Shown: piece by piece, positions 36,315-46,030 of the stretch
How positions within the stretch are numbered: the stretch's first letter is position 1
Layout: each line of letters opens with the position of its first letter
Assembly: GCF_004001325.1 (NCBI RefSeq)
Contig: NZ_AP018722.1
Coordinates: 248,001 to 312,000, forward strand
Source: Thiomicrorhabdus aquaedulcis
GTDB lineage: Bacteria; Pseudomonadota; Gammaproteobacteria; Thiomicrospirales; Thiomicrospiraceae
DNA length: 64,000 bases
Reading direction: 5' to 3'
Made by a program: the position numbers and the translations under genes
The notes under the pieces: model-generated
The model's input: the letters and a program-made list of their open reading frames with translations, nothing else
What the model was told of the DNA's origin: nothing
The model's database searches: none

Positions 36315-38747
36315 TTAATTTAAGCGTTTAAGCGCGCCACTTTGTGGACGAAAAAAGGCCATGTCTTGTGAGAGTTGCCCGGCCACTTCGGTCATGCTTT
36401 CGGCGGCGGCGGTGGTTTCTTCAACCAAGGCGGCGTTTTGCTGAGTGACCGAATCCATTTGGGTAATGGCGGTGTGTACTTGGCTTATGCCCAGTGCTTG
36501 CTCATGCGACCCAGCGGCAATTTGCTGCATTCGTTGTGAGGTGTCTTTAATGTTTAAATTAATCTCGTTGAGCATGCGCCCCGATTCGTCGGCTAAACGT
36601 GTTCCTTGGGTTATTTTGGCGACACTTTCGTCAATTAGGGTTTTAATGTTACGCGCCGCATCGGCTGATTTTTGAGCAAGCGAGCGTACTTCGCCGGCCA
36701 CTACTGCAAAGCCACGACCTTGTTCTCCGGCACGTGCCGCTTCTACTGCTGCGTTAAGCGCCAATAGATTGGTTTGAAACGCAATGGAGTCAATTAAGGT
36801 CACAATGTCGGCAATTTGATGGCTGGATTGCTCAATGCTGTTCATGGCGGTAATGGTGTCGTTCATTACTTTTGCACCGGTTTGGGCTTTGCTTTCAACG
36901 CCCTGCATGACTTGGCTGACTTCTTGAATGTTTTGCGTGCCGCTTTGTAAACTGGCGTTCATTTGTTCCATGGTGGCCGAGGTTTCTTCAAGCGCAGCCG
37001 CTTGTTGTTGCACGCGCTCGTTTAGGTCTTGCGCGCCTTGCGACACTTCTTGTGCGCTGTTTTGCACCTGTTGTGCCGATACAATGGCGTTGTTGACTAC
37101 TTCAAGTAAGCGATCGTTGCTGTTGTTTAACGCGTTTTGCAAAATTTGCAATTGGCCATTAAACGGCGTGTCAATCCGAGGGGTTAAATCACCGCTGGCT
37201 TGAGCTTGTAACACGCGACTGATTTCACTGATGGCCAGAGCTAAACTGTCTAAAGAGGCGTTCATGCTGTCTTTTAACTGACCTAATTGCCCAGGTGCAT
37301 TCACGTTTACGCGTGAGGCAAAATCGCCTTGTTGCATTTTTTGCATCACAGCGGTGATGTTATGAACCACGTCGTTTAACATGCTAAACGCGCCGTTAAC
37401 TTGATTGCGGAACGCTTCTGGAACTTGATCGCTCATTTTAAGATTAAGCGCACCGTGACTGAGTCCGTCCATAACCTTGCCCAGTTCATCCATCATAAAC
37501 GCGACACTTTTGGCACTGCCGTTAATACCTTCTTTAAGCTCGTTTAAGTCGCCTACATAAGTACCTTGCATGCGTTTTTGATAGTTGTTTTGGGCAATGG
37601 CTTGCACCACTTGGTTGGCTTCTTGCAAGGCTTGATGCGTTTGCCCAAACAGGTGGTTTAACGCTTGGCTCATTTGGCCGACTTCGTCGTTGCGCTGACT
37701 CACCAATTGTTTGTTTAACGTGCCTTGGGTAGACATGCTATTAATGGCGTCTTTCATGGTGTTTAAAGGACGTTTAACCAATTGTTGCAACGAAACAAAT
37801 AACACCAGCAGCAGCAGCGCAATCAAACCTGTTATAACTAGGCCTACCTGCATAAAAATGCTGTCAATGTGGGCAAACTGTTCGTCTAGCACGCTTAGGT
37901 TATAGCCCACAACGTGGTACGCAATCACTTCATTTTGGGCGTTGGTAATGGGGTAGACATCGGCACGGGTTTGATTGGTTTGAATCATTCCTGCGTCCAC
38001 CAATGCGTCTACGTCAAATTGTTTTAACCAATCTTGTGAGGGTTTTCTAAATTGAGTGTTATGAGCAATGTGATATTTGCCGTATTGGGTATTTTCAGCG
38101 CCTTTCTTAAAGGTTTTTAACGCCAAATCGTTGACTAAAATAACGTGAAAGTAGTTGCGAACCAGCATGTCATCGTTAATGTTGCCAAAGCCCGAGCGAA
38201 ACTCTAACGCGCCAATACGCTTGCCGTCTTTTTCAACCCCAGCAAACGAACCAATTACAATGCCGCCGCTGGACAAGTCAACCGCCGAATGAGTGGTTTT
38301 TTTGCCGGCTAAAATATCGCTTACACCACCACGATAGGTGGCGTCTTTACCACGCCCTGAATCGGGCTCTTTGGCGTAAGTGCGCATTAAAAATTTACCT
38401 TCGCTGTCTACTAATAAAAAGGTGATGTTTTTAAACGCAGTGTCTTGCTTGTATTTGTCGGCGACTTGAGCAAAACGGTCGCGTAAGCTGGCGTGGTCTT
38501 TATTGTCAAAGTCTTTAATGATGCCGGGTAAATTTACAAAACTCACCGCACCTAATTCGCCAATGCGCATTGATTGATCTATGCGATGTTCAAGAGTGCT
38601 GTGCGCTTGACGCGTTTCGTTAGCAATGGCACTTGTTACCATAGATTCACGAACAAAAAACATGACGATGGTGGCACCAATCAGCACTAGAGCGGCGGTA
38701 ATTAAAATGCGATTAATCACCGCTGTGGATAAGGATGTAGGTTTCAT
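36315..38747 (-). CDS. Methyl-accepting chemotaxis protein, Cache-type sensor
   Basis: A chemoreceptor of about 810 residues from the ATG at 38747, chosen for the GGAGTC site 7 bases before it; an in-frame upstream start at 38801 adds 18 residues. It has membrane helix 1 (about 12-32) and a periplasmic single-Cache-like domain (FLLVDSEGKFLMRTYA, GGIVIGSFAGVEKDGKRIGALEF). Membrane helix 2 (about 300-322) is followed by two or more HAMP units and the signalling tip [35 protein letters not shown] near residue 650. The C-terminus (SGALKRLN) lacks a CheR pentapeptide. The ligand is unknown. Confidence 0.92.
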   Translation of the reverse strand: MKPTSLSTAVINRILITAALVLIGATIVMFFVRESMVTSAIANETRQAHSTLEHRIDQSMRIGELGAVSFVNLPGIIKDFDNKDHASLRDRFAQVADKYKQDTAFKNITFLLVDSEGKFLMRTYAKEPDSGRGKDATYRGGVSDILAGKKTTHSAVDLSSGGIVIGSFAGVEKDGKRIGALEFRSGFGNINDDMLVRNYFHVILVNDLALKTFKKGAENTQYGKYHIAHNTQFRKPSQDWLKQFDVDALVDAGMIQTNQTRADVYPITNAQNEVIAYHVVGYNLSVLDEQFAHIDSIFMQVGLVITGLIALLLLVLFVSLQQLVKRPLNTMKDAINSMSTQGTLNKQLVSQRNDEVGQMSQALNHLFGQTHQALQEANQVVQAIAQNNYQKRMQGTYVGDLNELKEGINGSAKSVAFMMDELGKVMDGLSHGALNLKMSDQVPEAFRNQVNGAFSMLNDVVHNITAVMQKMQQGDFASRVNVNAPGQLGQLKDSMNASLDSLALAISEISRVLQAQASGDLTPRIDTPFNGQLQILQNALNNSNDRLLEVVNNAIVSAQQVQNSAQEVSQGAQDLNERVQQQAAALEETSATMEQMNASLQSGTQNIQEVSQVMQGVESKAQTGAKVMNDTITAMNSIEQSSHQIADIVTLIDSIAFQTNLLALNAAVEAARAGEQGRGFAVVAGEVRSLAQKSADAARNIKTLIDESVAKITQGTRLADESGRMLNEINLNIKDTSQRMQQIAAGSHEQALGISQVHTAITQMDSVTQQNAALVEETTAAAESMTEVAGQLSQDMAFFRPQSGALKRLN

Positions 38748-38770
38748 TAAAGACTCCAAAAGAGATAATT

Positions 38771-38952
38771 TGAAACATTCCACAAATGGATGCAAGGTCA
38801 AAAAGGGTTAAAATCTTCCTACTTTTGAGGGCGCTCTAAGAGTGCTTTTGTTGGGCGGTAACGCGTAAATAGCAGGCTATTCACAGTGTTTACTGCCTCA
38901 GTTAGGTAAGTTTTTGTCCTTTTTTATTGCGCCCATTCGCGCAAGAGTTTCA
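38771..38952. mobile_element. Decayed MITE-like element
   Basis: The ends TGAAACATTCCACAAATGG and (inverted) TGAAACTCTTGCGCGAATGG resemble the intact MITE ends with several substitutions, and the middle keeps AAATAGC-AG-GCTATTC. It is 182 bp long and probably an old or divergent copy. Confidence 0.55.
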
Positions 38953-39066
38953 TACATGCACGACGCTAAAAATTGGGTTTGCAAGTGGTTTGCAAACAGT
39001 ATGCATAAAGCCGTCAAAATAATCATAAACGCTAAAATTTAATCGTCTGTCGCGATTTTTATAAAG

Positions 39067-39171
39067 TGAAATTTTTGCACCAGTAAGGTCAACTAAAATT
39101 AAGCCAATAGCGCTTAAGAGCACTTAAGCGTTAACCCTTTTAGCCTTACATCCCATCGTGCATTGTTTTCA
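39067..39171. mobile_element. Second decayed MITE-like element
   Basis: It begins TGAAATTTTTGCACCAGTAAGGT and ends with the near-inverse CTTACATCCCATCGTGCATTGTTTTCA. A central CTTAAGAGCACTTAAG inverted repeat replaces the usual hairpin. It is 105 bp long and heavily diverged. Confidence 0.45.
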
Positions 39172-39400
39172 TTTAGCATAAATTAACAGAGAATGTGTTG
39201 ATGCATTTAAGTTTTTACACAAATTTTGTTTATTTTTGTTTGGTTATATTTTGGCTAAACAAGTATTTAACAGGGTTAACAGTGCTTTACTTAGGTTTTG
39301 AAGAGTATTTTACGACTTTTTTAAGTGCTTTTGCGTTTTCATTAGGCTTGTTTAAACGCTACAATGGCAAATCTGTTTTTTTACTTTTTTGGAGTAGTGT

Positions 39401-40390
39401 ATGAGTCCGTTAATTAAGCCGACATTTTGGTTGGTTTTTACTGTGTTTTTTAGTTTGTTTTCAATTTCTCAGGCCGCACACGCTAAGCGTTTGGGCGGTG
39501 GCAGCAGTTACGGTTATTCAAAATCAGTTCCCGACAAGTCGTTTAACACCGCGCCCAAATCAACCCCTGCGGCACCGGCTAAGCCTGCGGCTGCAGGTGC
39601 GGCTTCGGCAGCGGCCAAACCTGCTTCGGGTGCATCACGTTGGTTAGGGCCTTTGGCGGGCTTGGCGGCGGGTGGATTATTGGCGGCCATGATATTTGGC
39701 GACGGCTTTGAAGGCATGCAAATTATGGACATTTTAATGTTCGTATTATTGGGTGTGGCGGTGTTTATGATTATTAGACGCTTAAGAGCCAATCGCGCCC
39801 AGAGTGCTGAACAACCGGCGTATGCTCACTCGGCACCCTCATCACCGTCGTCCTCTCAAAACGAACGTGCTGAAAGTGCACAAGAAATTCCCGTGGTACA
39901 CACGCGTCAAGCGGCCGAACATACGCCTTACGACCCTAATCAAAGTGGTTCGATGATTGGCTCGGCGTTGGGCGAAGGGTTAAGCGAGCAAGCCACGTAT
40001 TTAATGGCCGATGCGGCACCCGCTTGGTTTGATGCGTCATCGTTTGCAGAAGGGGCTAAGAGTCATTTTGTTACCTTGCAAGCGGCTTGGGATGCGGTAG
40101 ACTTGGCTCAAGTAGAATCGTATTGCACCCCCGAACTGTTTGCCGCGTTGCAAGTTGAAATGCAAGGCATGCAGCCAGGTGAAAATGTGACCGTAATTGA
40201 TACGTTATACGCCGACATTGCTGATATGGCGATGGACGGTGAGTATTTTATTGTCAGCATTCGTTTTACTGGGTTTATTCAAGAAGACGCAGCGGTGGGC
40301 GCACACGCGTTTAACGAAGTATGGCATATTCGTCGTCTGTCTAATAACGAAGGCAACTGGCAGGTGGCTGGTATTCAGCAGACTCATTAA
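39401..40390 (+). CDS. Tim44-domain membrane protein
   Basis: A 329-residue protein. It has an N-terminal signal/anchor (WLVFTVFFSLFSISQAAHA), an Ala/Pro-rich linker, two hydrophobic segments (about residues 83-97, LGPLAGLAAGGLLAAMIFG, and 105-127) and a C-terminal Tim44-like domain from about 200 (FVTLQAAWDAVDLAQVESYCTPELFAALQ, then FNEVWHIRR and WQVAGIQQ). Bacterial Tim44-domain proteins are membrane-associated and resemble mitochondrial import subunits in fold, but their role in bacteria is unclear. The first half is rich in Gly/Ser/Tyr (LGGGSSYGYSKS). It is probably co-transcribed with the lipoprotein gene 35 bp downstream. Confidence 0.85.
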   Translation: MSPLIKPTFWLVFTVFFSLFSISQAAHAKRLGGGSSYGYSKSVPDKSFNTAPKSTPAAPAKPAAAGAASAAAKPASGASRWLGPLAGLAAGGLLAAMIFGDGFEGMQIMDILMFVLLGVAVFMIIRRLRANRAQSAEQPAYAHSAPSSPSSSQNERAESAQEIPVVHTRQAAEHTPYDPNQSGSMIGSALGEGLSEQATYLMADAAPAWFDASSFAEGAKSHFVTLQAAWDAVDLAQVESYCTPELFAALQVEMQGMQPGENVTVIDTLYADIADMAMDGEYFIVSIRFTGFIQEDAAVGAHAFNEVWHIRRLSNNEGNWQVAGIQQTH

Positions 40391-40425
40391 TTTGCGGATT
40401 TTTAAACGCTAAAAGCGAGATTAAT

Positions 40426-40911
40426 ATGCAACGATGGTTAAGTAAGAAAACAGTTTTTAACCTGCTAACGCTGGGCTTAATAAGCAGCTTTTTGTTGCTG
40501 GGTGCTTGTTCAAAAGCCCCGGTGACGTTAACCAGTGCTCAAATTGTAGGCAGCTTGGATAAAGGTTCGGGTAACTTTGACCGCGTCTTGCAAATTTGCT
40601 TTAAAGAGCCGTTAAAAAGTGACTACTTTCATAAGGTGGTCATTATCACTAAAGAAGATGTAAAAATTACGGGTGAAGGCATGTTGCGCCCACTTGCGTC
40701 AGATCCTGATAACAAGTGTCACTTGCGTAACGTGTACTTGTACATTCATAAAGATTCGCCCGTAGATGCCCGTCAACTTATTAAAGATTATGTGGTGCCA
40801 GGTAATGTGCGCCAAGTGTTGGTTCAGGTTTTAATGATAAACCTGTTGGCAAAGAGTTGCCGATTGCCGAAAAAGTCTTTAACGATTTGTAAAAGTATAG
40901 TTAGCTTTTAG
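40426..40911 (+). CDS. Small lipoprotein, C-terminus probably frameshifted
   Basis: The N-terminus is a lipoprotein signal: hydrophobic LTLGLISSFLLLGAC with lipobox LGAC, Cys near residue 28. The body (VLQICFKEPLKSDYFHKVVI, RQLIKDYVVPGNVRQVLVQV) matches nothing I can name. As read it ends at 40911 in an odd NLLAKSCRLPKKSLTICKS tail. Inserting one T in the T4 run at 40829-40832 gives FNDKPVGKELPIAEKVFNDL with a stop at 40892, a far more natural ending. I regard the printed C-terminus as the product of an indel. Confidence 0.75.
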   Translation: MQRWLSKKTVFNLLTLGLISSFLLLGACSKAPVTLTSAQIVGSLDKGSGNFDRVLQICFKEPLKSDYFHKVVIITKEDVKITGEGMLRPLASDPDNKCHLRNVYLYIHKDSPVDARQLIKDYVVPGNVRQVLVQVLMINLLAKSCRLPKKSLTICKSIVSF

Positions 40912-40936
40912 TTTTAGTTTTTATCTGTTTGACCAG

Positions 40937-40965
40937 GCCTGGTAGCTTTACCAGGCTTTTTTTTT
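40937..40965 (+). terminator. Terminator after lipoprotein gene
   Basis: GCCTGGTA-GCTT-TACCAGGC forms a perfect 8-bp stem followed by nine T. The left arm shares bases with a CCAGGCCTGG copy (40933-40942), so the palindrome has been built into a working terminator. Confidence 0.85.
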
Positions 40966-40989
40966 ATTTTTTAACGGCTGTTTTATTAA

Positions 40990-41004
40990 GAGACCTTTGC
41001 ACGA
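40990..41004. mobile_element. Solo left end of the MITE
   Basis: GAGACCTTTGCACGA, identical to the first 15 bases of the intact elements, with the related AAGGTG following. The rest of the element is absent. It lies 61 bp before truD. Confidence 0.6.
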
Positions 41005-41064
41005 ATAAGGTGTCAAGATTGCAATAAATCAGTGAGAAACAAAAGAGCTTAAAAGAGGTGATGC

Positions 41065-42195
41065 ATGCAAACTAACCAAAGCTTACTGGCCTATGCCTAT
41101 GGCGTGCCGCTGGTTCAGGGAGTGTACAAAGTATTGCCCGAGGACTTTAGGGTTGAAGAGCAAATTGGCTACCCATTAAGCGGTGACGGTGAGCACTTAT
41201 GGTGTTGGGTTGAAAAAACCGGTGAAAACACCGATTGGGTGTTACAGCAGTTGGCTAAGTGGGCCAATGTGCCTAGCTCGCGGGTGGGCGTGGCGGGACA
41301 AAAAGACCGTCATGCCGTTACGCGACAGTGGTTTAGCATTCAGTTACCAGGCCTGGTCAATCCGGATTTTGCAGCGTTTAATGTTCCAAACGTTCGCATT
41401 TTAAAGTGGCTGCGTCATGGACGAAAGCTGCAAACTGGCGGGTTGTCGGGCAATAAATTTACCTTAGTGGTGCGCGATGTGCAAAATCACGTGCAAGACG
41501 ATACTCAAGACGACGTGCAAGGCAGTGCGCAAAGCAATGTGGTCAAGGTGCAAAACCTCTTAGACACACGTTTAGCGTGTATTGCCCAGCACGGCGTGCC
41601 CAATTATTTTGGTGAGCAACGTTTTGGCCATTTTGGGCACAATTTAAAACAGGCACAACGCCTGTTTGCCGGAGAATTAACCCGCGTTAAACCCAATCAA
41701 AAAAGCCTGTATTTATCGGCGGTTCGTTCGCAGCTCTTTAATCTTATGCTGAGTGAGCGCGTGGCCGATGGTTCTTGGAACCAGCTGCTGGCGGGCGATG
41801 TACTGCAGCTCGAAGGTTCTAATAAATGGTTTTTAGAAGACGGCAGTGCCAACTTAGCGCAACGTATGCTTGATTTAGATGTGCATCCTACTGGGTTACT
41901 GGCCTCTGATGGTGTTAGTCAAGCTGAGCATTCGGTTAAGGTGTTAGAAGAGCGAGTTTGTGCCCAGTATCCCGATTGGATTAAAGGCTTAACACAATTA
42001 GGCTTAAAATCAGATAGACGTGCTTTGCGCGTTAAGCCGCTGGATTTTAGTTGGCATTGGCTACCAACGCCTGATAAGAATCTTATGTTACAGGTTAGTT
42101 TTACCTTGCGTCCGGGCAGTTACGCCACCATGGTGCTGCGTGAAATTATGCACACCCTAGACGCACAAGCCCCAACGCACGCAGCCAATGCTTAA
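41065..42195 (+). CDS. truD: tRNA pseudouridine(13) synthase TruD
   Basis: Converts U13 of tRNA to pseudouridine. The 376 residues contain the catalytic loop VAGQKDRHAVTRQWFS with Asp81 (Asp80 in E. coli), the substrate strand ILKWLRHGRKLQTGGLSGNKF, the NYFGEQRFGHFGHNL block and a C-terminal RPGSYATMVLREIMH. The TruD insertion region near residue 140 carries an expanded acidic stretch (QDDTQDDVQGSAQ). It is a single gene. One CCAGGCCTGG copy is in frame at 41347. The ribosome site AGAGGTG lies 6 bases before the ATG. Confidence 0.95.
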   Translation: MQTNQSLLAYAYGVPLVQGVYKVLPEDFRVEEQIGYPLSGDGEHLWCWVEKTGENTDWVLQQLAKWANVPSSRVGVAGQKDRHAVTRQWFSIQLPGLVNPDFAAFNVPNVRILKWLRHGRKLQTGGLSGNKFTLVVRDVQNHVQDDTQDDVQGSAQSNVVKVQNLLDTRLACIAQHGVPNYFGEQRFGHFGHNLKQAQRLFAGELTRVKPNQKSLYLSAVRSQLFNLMLSERVADGSWNQLLAGDVLQLEGSNKWFLEDGSANLAQRMLDLDVHPTGLLASDGVSQAEHSVKVLEERVCAQYPDWIKGLTQLGLKSDRRALRVKPLDFSWHWLPTPDKNLMLQVSFTLRPGSYATMVLREIMHTLDAQAPTHAANA

Positions 42196-42353
42196 CCGCT
42201 AATACCTGATTGCTAATACCTGAATTGCTAGGGCATGTTGCGCTCGTGGCGTTAAATATACGGATAAGCGTTTGTGTTTTATGTGGGGTTGATGCAAAAT
42301 AATTTTTCATCCCAAATTGTTTAATCTTTGGGTCATCATAGAGCCATTTAAAA

Positions 42354-45304
42354 ATGGCCGTTTTAGATGCTGCTTTACAGATGAGTCCATTAATGAAAGC
42401 GATGCTTAGCCACTTAAGTCTATTGGTAACTTCTTTTTTAACGCCTGCGATTGGCATGTTTGCGATTGTGTGGTTTTTGGTGGTGGTGTTGGCATCGTGG
42501 TATTTGGTACAGCAACATCAGCAGCGTCAACAAGAAGCGGCGGTTATTTCGGTCAAAGGTTTGTCGAGTTTAATTCAAAGCAAAGTAAACAACTATCGCC
42601 TTGTTTCCCGTTCAATTTCTAATCATCATCAAGACCGTATTTTGATCTTTCAGAAGGTGGAGGGTATCCATACGAGTTTTCAGAGGTTTCCGAAGAGATT
42701 TTTACATTGTTTGCTGATGCACAACAATTTGTAATTTTAAATGATCTTGGCATTCCGGTAATTGGCAGCCCCAATTATTTACTGGGCCCGCGGTGTCTAG
42801 AGCAAATTGATAATGTGCTAAAGGCCGAGGATACGCCCAATGTTTTAGAGGTGCATGAACACAATGGACAGTACCGACATTACGATATTATTACTAAACT
42901 AGAGCGCGGCTCGCAGCAAGCCATGCTGTTAATTAGTTTTTCTTTAGACGGCTTTAGTCATCTGTTAGACGACTTTAGCACGGCTGAAACTGAGTTTTTG
43001 TTAGTCGATTCGCATTCAATTGAAAACGTAATTTCAGCTACTAGCGCGCATATTCCGAGTATTCAAGGGCGTATTTTGCCCAGAATGTTGGCCTCTGAGC
43101 CCATTGCAGATACCGCATGGCAGGTGGTCGGGTTGCACAAAGTAGGCTCTTTAAACGGTTACGAAAAACAGGTGCTGTGGTTGGCAACGTTGTTGTTTGT
43201 AATGGTGCTGGTGGTGGTGGCGTTGGTGTGGCGACACTTTAATAAAGTGACGTTAGCGCGCAAAAAACTGCAAGAATCCTCACGCCATGACGCCATGTTT
43301 AACGCCGGCCCTACTGTGCTGTTTGAAAAAGATGCACAGCACAATATGGCCGTGCGTTACGTGTCGCCCAATGTAAACACCCTGTTGGGTTGCGATGCGA
43401 CCAGCTTAATTGAACAGCGCGGATTTATGGATTTGGTGCATCCTGACGACATTGATGCCGTGAGTGTTTTGATTAATCAGGCCATAATGGCCGGCAAAAC
43501 CGAGGTGGAGTTAGAATACCGGTTAATGCATCAGGTAGATTGGAGCTTTAGATGGGTTTACGATTTAACCCATATTTTATACGACGCGGCAGGTCAAGTT
43601 GTGGGTTTGCAAGGTTATGTAACCTCGGTGCACGAGCAAAAGTTAGCCGAACAACGCGCCAACGATTTAATTGAAAACTCACCCGACGCTATGGTGGTAA
43701 GCAATGAGCTCGGCGAGATTATTTTGGTCAATCAAGCCTTAGAAGAAACCTTTGAATACACGCGTGCCGAATTAATAGGTCGGTCGATTGACTTGTTTGT
43801 GCCCAACAGCAAACGCGATGCTCACGTGCGGTATCGCCAACAGTATTTAAGCATGCAAGACGTTAAACGCTATCAAATGGGGCAAGAGCGTGAGTTGTTT
43901 GGTGTGACTAAATCGGGAAGACTTATACCCGTTGCGGTCGATTTAAGCCGCATGCAAACTCCCGATGGGGTGTTGATTTTAAGTATTATTCGCGACATTA
44001 CCGTGCAAAAAGCCGCGCAAGCGCAAATGCAAACGGCCAAAGAAACCGCCGAATCGTTAGCCAAAGCCCGCAGTCGATTTTTGGCCACCATGAGCCACGA
44101 AATTCGCACCCCAATGAACGGCGTGCTGGGCATGACCGACTTATTACACGACACCGCGCTAGACACTACACAACGTAATTATTTAAATGCCATTAAGCAA
44201 AGTGGCCAGGCCTTATTGGGCATTATTAACGAGATATTGGATTTTTCAAAACTCGATGAGGGCGAAATGCGCCTAGAATCTCAGCCGTTTGATTTGTACG
44301 ATGTGGTCAACGCAAGCGTGCAATTGCTGATGCCTCAAGCGCACAATGCCAAAGTAGAGGTTAATTACCATTTTGAACACATTTGCCCCAAACAGTTTAA
44401 CGGCGATGCCGGGCGTATTAGACAAGTGGTGCTTAATTTATTAAGCAATGCAATTAAGTTTGCCCAAGAAGGTCAAGTAGATGTAGGTGTGAAACTGCTT
44501 AATTTAACCCCAGAAGGCGCGCAGATAGAGCTGTCTGTTACCGATAACGGAATAGGCATTGCGCCAGATTATCAAGCCAAACTGTTTGATTTTTTTACCC
44601 AAGCCGACGATTCAACCACCCGAAAATACGGCGGCACAGGATTGGGCTTAGCCATTACTAAACAGTTGGTAGAGCTAATGGGCGGTACGATTGGGGTAGA
44701 ATCTGAGCAAGATAAAGGCAGTACGTTTTGGGTTAAGTTGCCGATTTTACTGCATCAAGTGTCTGAAAGTACCGACAGTAAATCATTGGATGAATCGGAC
44801 GCGTTAAGGGCTTTAGAAGAAGCAAACAGTGTAGACGGTGTAGACAGCATGGATAATGTGGACAGCTCGGGCGTTCAAGTTATTGAAAGCGACAAGCCAT
44901 TGCTAAATCGCAGGGTGTTGTTGGTAGAAGACAATCTTATCAATCAAATGTTGGCGGTAAGCTTGCTTGAAAAACTCGGAGCCACGGTAGACGTCGCCAA
45001 TAATGGCTTAGAGGGTTTAGAAAGCTGGCGCTTGCACGGCAAAAAATATTGTGTGGTGTTAATGGATTGTCAAATGCCACTTATTGACGGTTATGAGGCC
45101 ACCACGTTGATTCGTCAAGAAGAAGAGTCGAGCGATGAGAAGTTTCCTATTCCTATTGTGGCCTTAACCGCCAACGCCATGAAAGAAGATAGGGAGATGT
45201 GTTTTGCTGTGGGAATGAGTGACTTTTTAGCCAAACCCATTAACATAGCCCAGTTTAACGCCGCGGTCGTTAAGTGGGCTATTATTGGATTTAACCGACA
45301 TTAA
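42354..45304 (+). pseudogene. Hybrid sensor histidine kinase, frameshifted
   Basis: The first frame gives an N-terminal membrane helix (LTPAIGMFAIVWFLVVVLASWYL) and breaks at 42734. The second begins at 42707. One T added to the T4 run at 42640-42643 restores DRIFDLSEGGGYPYEF and a protein of about 980 residues. Domains in order: periplasmic sensor (to about residue 270), second helix (LWLATLLFVMVLVVVALVW), two PAS domains (RYVSPNVNTLLGCD; SPDAMVVSNELGEIILVN), HisKA with SHEIRTPMNGVLG, HATPase with NLLSNAIKFA and GGTGLGLAI, and a receiver VLLVEDN with MDCQMP. The stimulus is unknown. It is probably functional if the indel is artefactual. Confidence 0.88.
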
Positions 45305-45366
45305 TTGCGATGCGGTTTAAGCGTTTAACCAGGCCTGGTCATTACGGTTAAGCACCACAAAAGCCC

Positions 45367-45438
45367 CGTCATTGCGGGCTTGACCCGCAATCTACTGCGG
45401 TTACGGCGTTAGATGCCGTGTCGTGGCACGGCATGACG
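45367..45438 (-). repeat. Double-hairpin repeat, copy A
   Basis: Two hairpins, TTGCGGG/CCCGCAA and TGCCGTG/CACGGCA, lie between CGTCATTG and CATGACG ends. It is inverted relative to the other copies. CCAGGCCTGG copies lie 28 bp before and 34 bp after it, between two convergent genes, so the group may act as a bidirectional transcription end. Confidence 0.75.
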
Positions 45439-45495
45439 GTAATGTGGATTGAAGATGAGCCAATCAAGATAACCAGGCCTGGTTAAATCCACTTT

Positions 45496-45975
45496 TCAAA
45501 GATGTTTATACAGTTCTTTGGGGTCAATCAGCGGATTGCTGTTTATGGTGGCGGTTTGGCCGTTTACGGTGGTGTAAAAACAGCTTTTGCGGCCGGTGTG
45601 ACACGCTGGCCCGGTTTGGTCTACTAGCAGTAAAATGGCATCGCCGTCGCAGTCTAAACGCAACTCTTTTAGTAATTGCACTTGTCCCGATTCTTCGCCT
45701 TTGCGCCAGTAGTTTTGGCGTGAGCGTGACCAGTAACAGACCCGCCCCGTTTGCAAGGTTTCGGCCAGCGACTGGGCGTTCATCCACGCCATCATTAATA
45801 TTTCTTTGCTGTCAAACTGCTGGGCAATGGCCGGAATTAAACCGTTTTCGTCAAACTTAACCTGGTCTTTTAAACGCGCCCAATCAATGTGTTGGCCTTG
45901 TTGTGCGTTTTCGAGTTGTTTAAAGCCAACGGCGTCGGCAGCCAACAAATCAAGAGGCTGAGTGGGGTTTGACAT
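45496..45975 (-). CDS. hisI: Phosphoribosyl-AMP cyclohydrolase
   Basis: Third step of histidine synthesis, opening the adenine ring of PR-AMP. The 159 residues carry the family pattern: VKFDENGLIPAIAQQF, MMAWMNAQSL, GRVCYWSRSRQNYWRKGEESG, the Asp metal site DCDGDAILLLV and the Cys/His motif GPACHTGRKSCFY. No HisE (PR-ATP pyrophosphatase) domain is fused and no other his genes adjoin. It is longer at the N-terminus than most HisI (about 110-140). A Q-rich first 25 residues (NAQQGQHIDW) could mean the true start is slightly further in. Confidence 0.94.
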   Translation of the reverse strand: MSNPTQPLDLLAADAVGFKQLENAQQGQHIDWARLKDQVKFDENGLIPAIAQQFDSKEILMMAWMNAQSLAETLQTGRVCYWSRSRQNYWRKGEESGQVQLLKELRLDCDGDAILLLVDQTGPACHTGRKSCFYTTVNGQTATINSNPLIDPKELYKHL

Positions 45976-46030
45976 AATAAAGTTCCAAGTAAACGCACGC
46001 TAAAGGCGCGCTAAAAAAGTGTGCTAAGGC

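Larger units (their letters stand above)
38748..39400. other. Repeat-rich gap upstream of Tim44-domain gene
   Basis: A 653-bp divergent region. It carries two decayed MITE-like segments (38771-38952 and 39067-39171). A weak open frame (39195-39404, GTG start, 69 hydrophobic residues, ATGA overlap with the next gene) has no convincing ribosome site and is not called as a gene. AGTAGTGT lies before the 39401 ATG. Confidence 0.5.

Noticed and set aside
39195-39404. 69-residue hydrophobic ORF overlapping the Tim44 gene start by ATGA
   Set aside because: A GTG start without a clear ribosome site, in an A/T-rich gap with no recognisable homology. The ATGA overlap alone is too weak.
42196-42353. 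Tandem duplicate of GCTAATACCTGA before the hybrid kinase
   Set aside because: Only two copies of 12-14 bp with no further structure, probably simple duplication.
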